Source of the DNA: DASWNP01 sp036399175
GTDB lineage: Bacteria > Acidobacteriota > Blastocatellia > Pyrinomonadales > Pyrinomonadaceae
DNA length: 42,062 bases
Direction of reading: 5' to 3'
NCBI GenBank assembly: GCA_036399175.1
Contig: DASWNP010000045.1
Location: forward strand, 1 to 42,062
The translations under genes and the position numbers were made by a program. How positions within the stretch are numbered: position 1 is the first letter of the stretch; each line of letters opens with the position of its first letter. A model generated the notes under the pieces. It saw nothing but the letters and a program-made list of their open reading frames with translations, did not search any database and had not been told where the DNA came from. Shown here one piece after another: positions 40,998-42,062 of the stretch.

Positions 40998-41925
40998 TAC
41001 CGGGTAAAGAAATCGTTTCCTCTTCTCACAGAACTCGTGATAGCCATTCGGTAGAGGTTGAGACGTCGGCGAAGAGGCGAGCGCTTTGTTTACAGCACCG
41101 ATCTTGCAACAAAAGCGCGGGGCGGCCTCTCCGGCTCTGCTTTGAGAGATCATTGTAGGAACTTCGGTGATCAGCCCCGTCAGTAGTAAACCTCCTCGAA
41201 CTTCGATCAGGGCATGGAGCCTGAGAAACCTTAGCAGGGAATTAAAGCAGATGAGGATGTCATCTGATCGAACAATCGATAAAGACGCCGCGTAATTTTT
41301 TCCGTGCTTTAGTTTCTCTTGGAACTGAGTGCCCGTAGATTCTTGATATGTATTTTCATAATGGAGCAATGCCCTGACTCGCCTGCCTCAGTGCTTTCAC
41401 CAAGGCATTAGTCATGTTTATAAGAAGATTATTATCAATGGTTTCATAAAATTTCGACCTTGTTTCAATTATTTCCGATAATATAAACTTCGAGAAGCGT
41501 TGCGTGCGAGGCATTAGGGCATTCTCCGTGATTGATACTGTATGTCACGCAAGGTCTCAGGAGATTGCGTGAATTTGTTGTGATTGGCAGCCGACGCGGC
41601 CGTTTCTGTGTGTCGCAGCGCGGCGGTCGTGATGGTAAGCGATTCGGATGTTGTAAGAAACGTAGTTGACAGCTCGTCGGGGTAGGTTTCCTGCCACGAG
41701 ACAAAGACATCGCTCCCCGATGTCTTTACTTCTTATGCGAGCGACGGCCACTCTAGCCGTGGCGGATGCAGTCTCTCTAGATGCAACGCAATCACATTAT
41801 CAAGGCCGTAGGACATTATCCGAATTTGACGCAGGGGCAAGCATGACAAATCCGCACGTTGACTCATAGCTTCGTCGCACGATGGCGTGGGTTGATTAAG
41901 CGTTGGTGCGACAAAAAATAAGGAG
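40998..41925. other. Stretch of 928 bases without a convincing gene
   Basis: No open frame here has a good start, ribosome site or recognisable family. The longest, minus strand 41369-40995, starts with TTG, shows no known motif and runs into the right duplication of the IS1595 element. A 10-bp hairpin lies at 41703-41727. GTCGCAC near 41875 and its complement GTGCGAC near 41914 form a small inverted repeat next to the second IS1595-type gene. The sequence is probably decayed and lies between two mobile elements. Confidence 0.5.
41703..41727. terminator. Hairpin, possible bidirectional terminator
   Basis: AAAGACATCG and its exact complement CGATGTCTTT flank the five-base loop CTCCC. The stem ends in AAA and TTT, so a short U tract would form in either direction. 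The T run is short, so termination would be weak. Confidence 0.35.
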
Positions 41926-42062
41926 CTAGTCTAGAACAGGCTGATGCTTCTTGACCGTTTTCTTGATTAAAGCCGCTAAATCAGCGACTTTTCGGTGATT
42001 GAATCGGAACTCCATTTCTTTCAGATAGAAATAGAAGTGTTCGCGGCTCACGCCGTAGTAGC
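41926..42062 (-). CDS. IS1595-type transposase, C-terminal end (start outside window)
   Basis: The minus strand from the right edge reads YYGVSREHFYFYLKEMEFRF, NHRKVADLAALIKKTVKKHQ and a short end before TAG. This matches the closing part of ISXO2-like transposases, and the same block in the complete copy at 40198-40959 reads YRGVSRKFFHFYLAE then RFNHRDED. The sequence differs clearly, so this is a different IS1595-group element in the opposite direction. Only 45 codons are in the window. Confidence 0.85.
   Translation of the reverse strand, partial: YYGVSREHFYFYLKEMEFRFNHRKVADLAALIKKTVKKHQPVLD

Noticed and set aside
40995..41369. 124-codon minus-strand open frame starting at TTG
   Set aside because: No ribosome site and no family motif; its end falls in the duplication made by the IS1595 insertion, so at best it is a relic.

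Overview
The window is about 42 kb of mostly GC-rich bacterial DNA with no rRNA or tRNA genes that I can see. The gene content suggests Acidobacteriota, possibly a Blastocatellia-like lineage: TIR domains joined to carboxypeptidase-regulatory-like domains, large TPR proteins, a CHAT protease, and a ParA plus winged-helix plasmid module. This is inference from gene style; no marker gene confirms it. The iterons, ParA and replication-type genes at the right end suggest a plasmid, a secondary replicon or an integrated plasmid.

Layout. (1) 2-3264, plus strand: the end of a TIR/transmembrane/carboxypeptidase-regulatory protein, coupled by an ATGA overlap to a secreted or periplasmic TPR protein. 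(2) 13744-3298, minus strand: a tight six-gene operon. In order it holds a CHAT (caspase-like) protein with a zinc ribbon, a three-part fusion of adenylation domain, carrier protein and citrate synthase, an unrecognised protein, a dipeptide-epimerase-type enolase-superfamily enzyme, a D-2-hydroxyacid dehydrogenase and an LLM-class flavin monooxygenase. It looks like an undescribed biosynthetic pathway. (3) 13955-15451: an HNH nuclease remnant and an IS6-family element whose transposase has lost its normal start codon and whose left end is duplicated.

(4) 15686-32870, plus strand: an 11-gene, 17-kb operon with gaps of 25 bases or less and several overlaps. It encodes two Hsp70 proteins, two J-like proteins without the HPD motif, a TIR protein with a large C-terminal sensor-like region, a 1177-residue TPR protein, a membrane-anchored TPR protein, a protein resembling a kinase C-lobe without catalytic motifs, and small unknown proteins. 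This is the best candidate in the window for an undescribed system: chaperone-type ATPases and degenerate co-chaperones translated together with a TIR signalling or NADase domain. (5) 32987-33987: an IS982-family element with 17-bp perfect terminal inverted repeats. (6) 34112-35590: selO, protein AMPylase.

(7) 35750-39939: a plasmid maintenance module on the minus strand. It holds a decayed DnaC/IstB-like helicase loader, a winged-helix replication-type protein, an iteron array with 21-bp period and nested palindromes, a second winged-helix protein, ParA and a small XRE regulator. The same 24-bp palindromic site recurs about 13 times across 2.2 kb, including twice inside a coding sequence. 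(8) 40144-42062: an intact IS1595-family element with a perfect 8-bp target duplication, about 900 bases without a convincing gene, and the 3' end of a second IS1595-type transposase running off the window.
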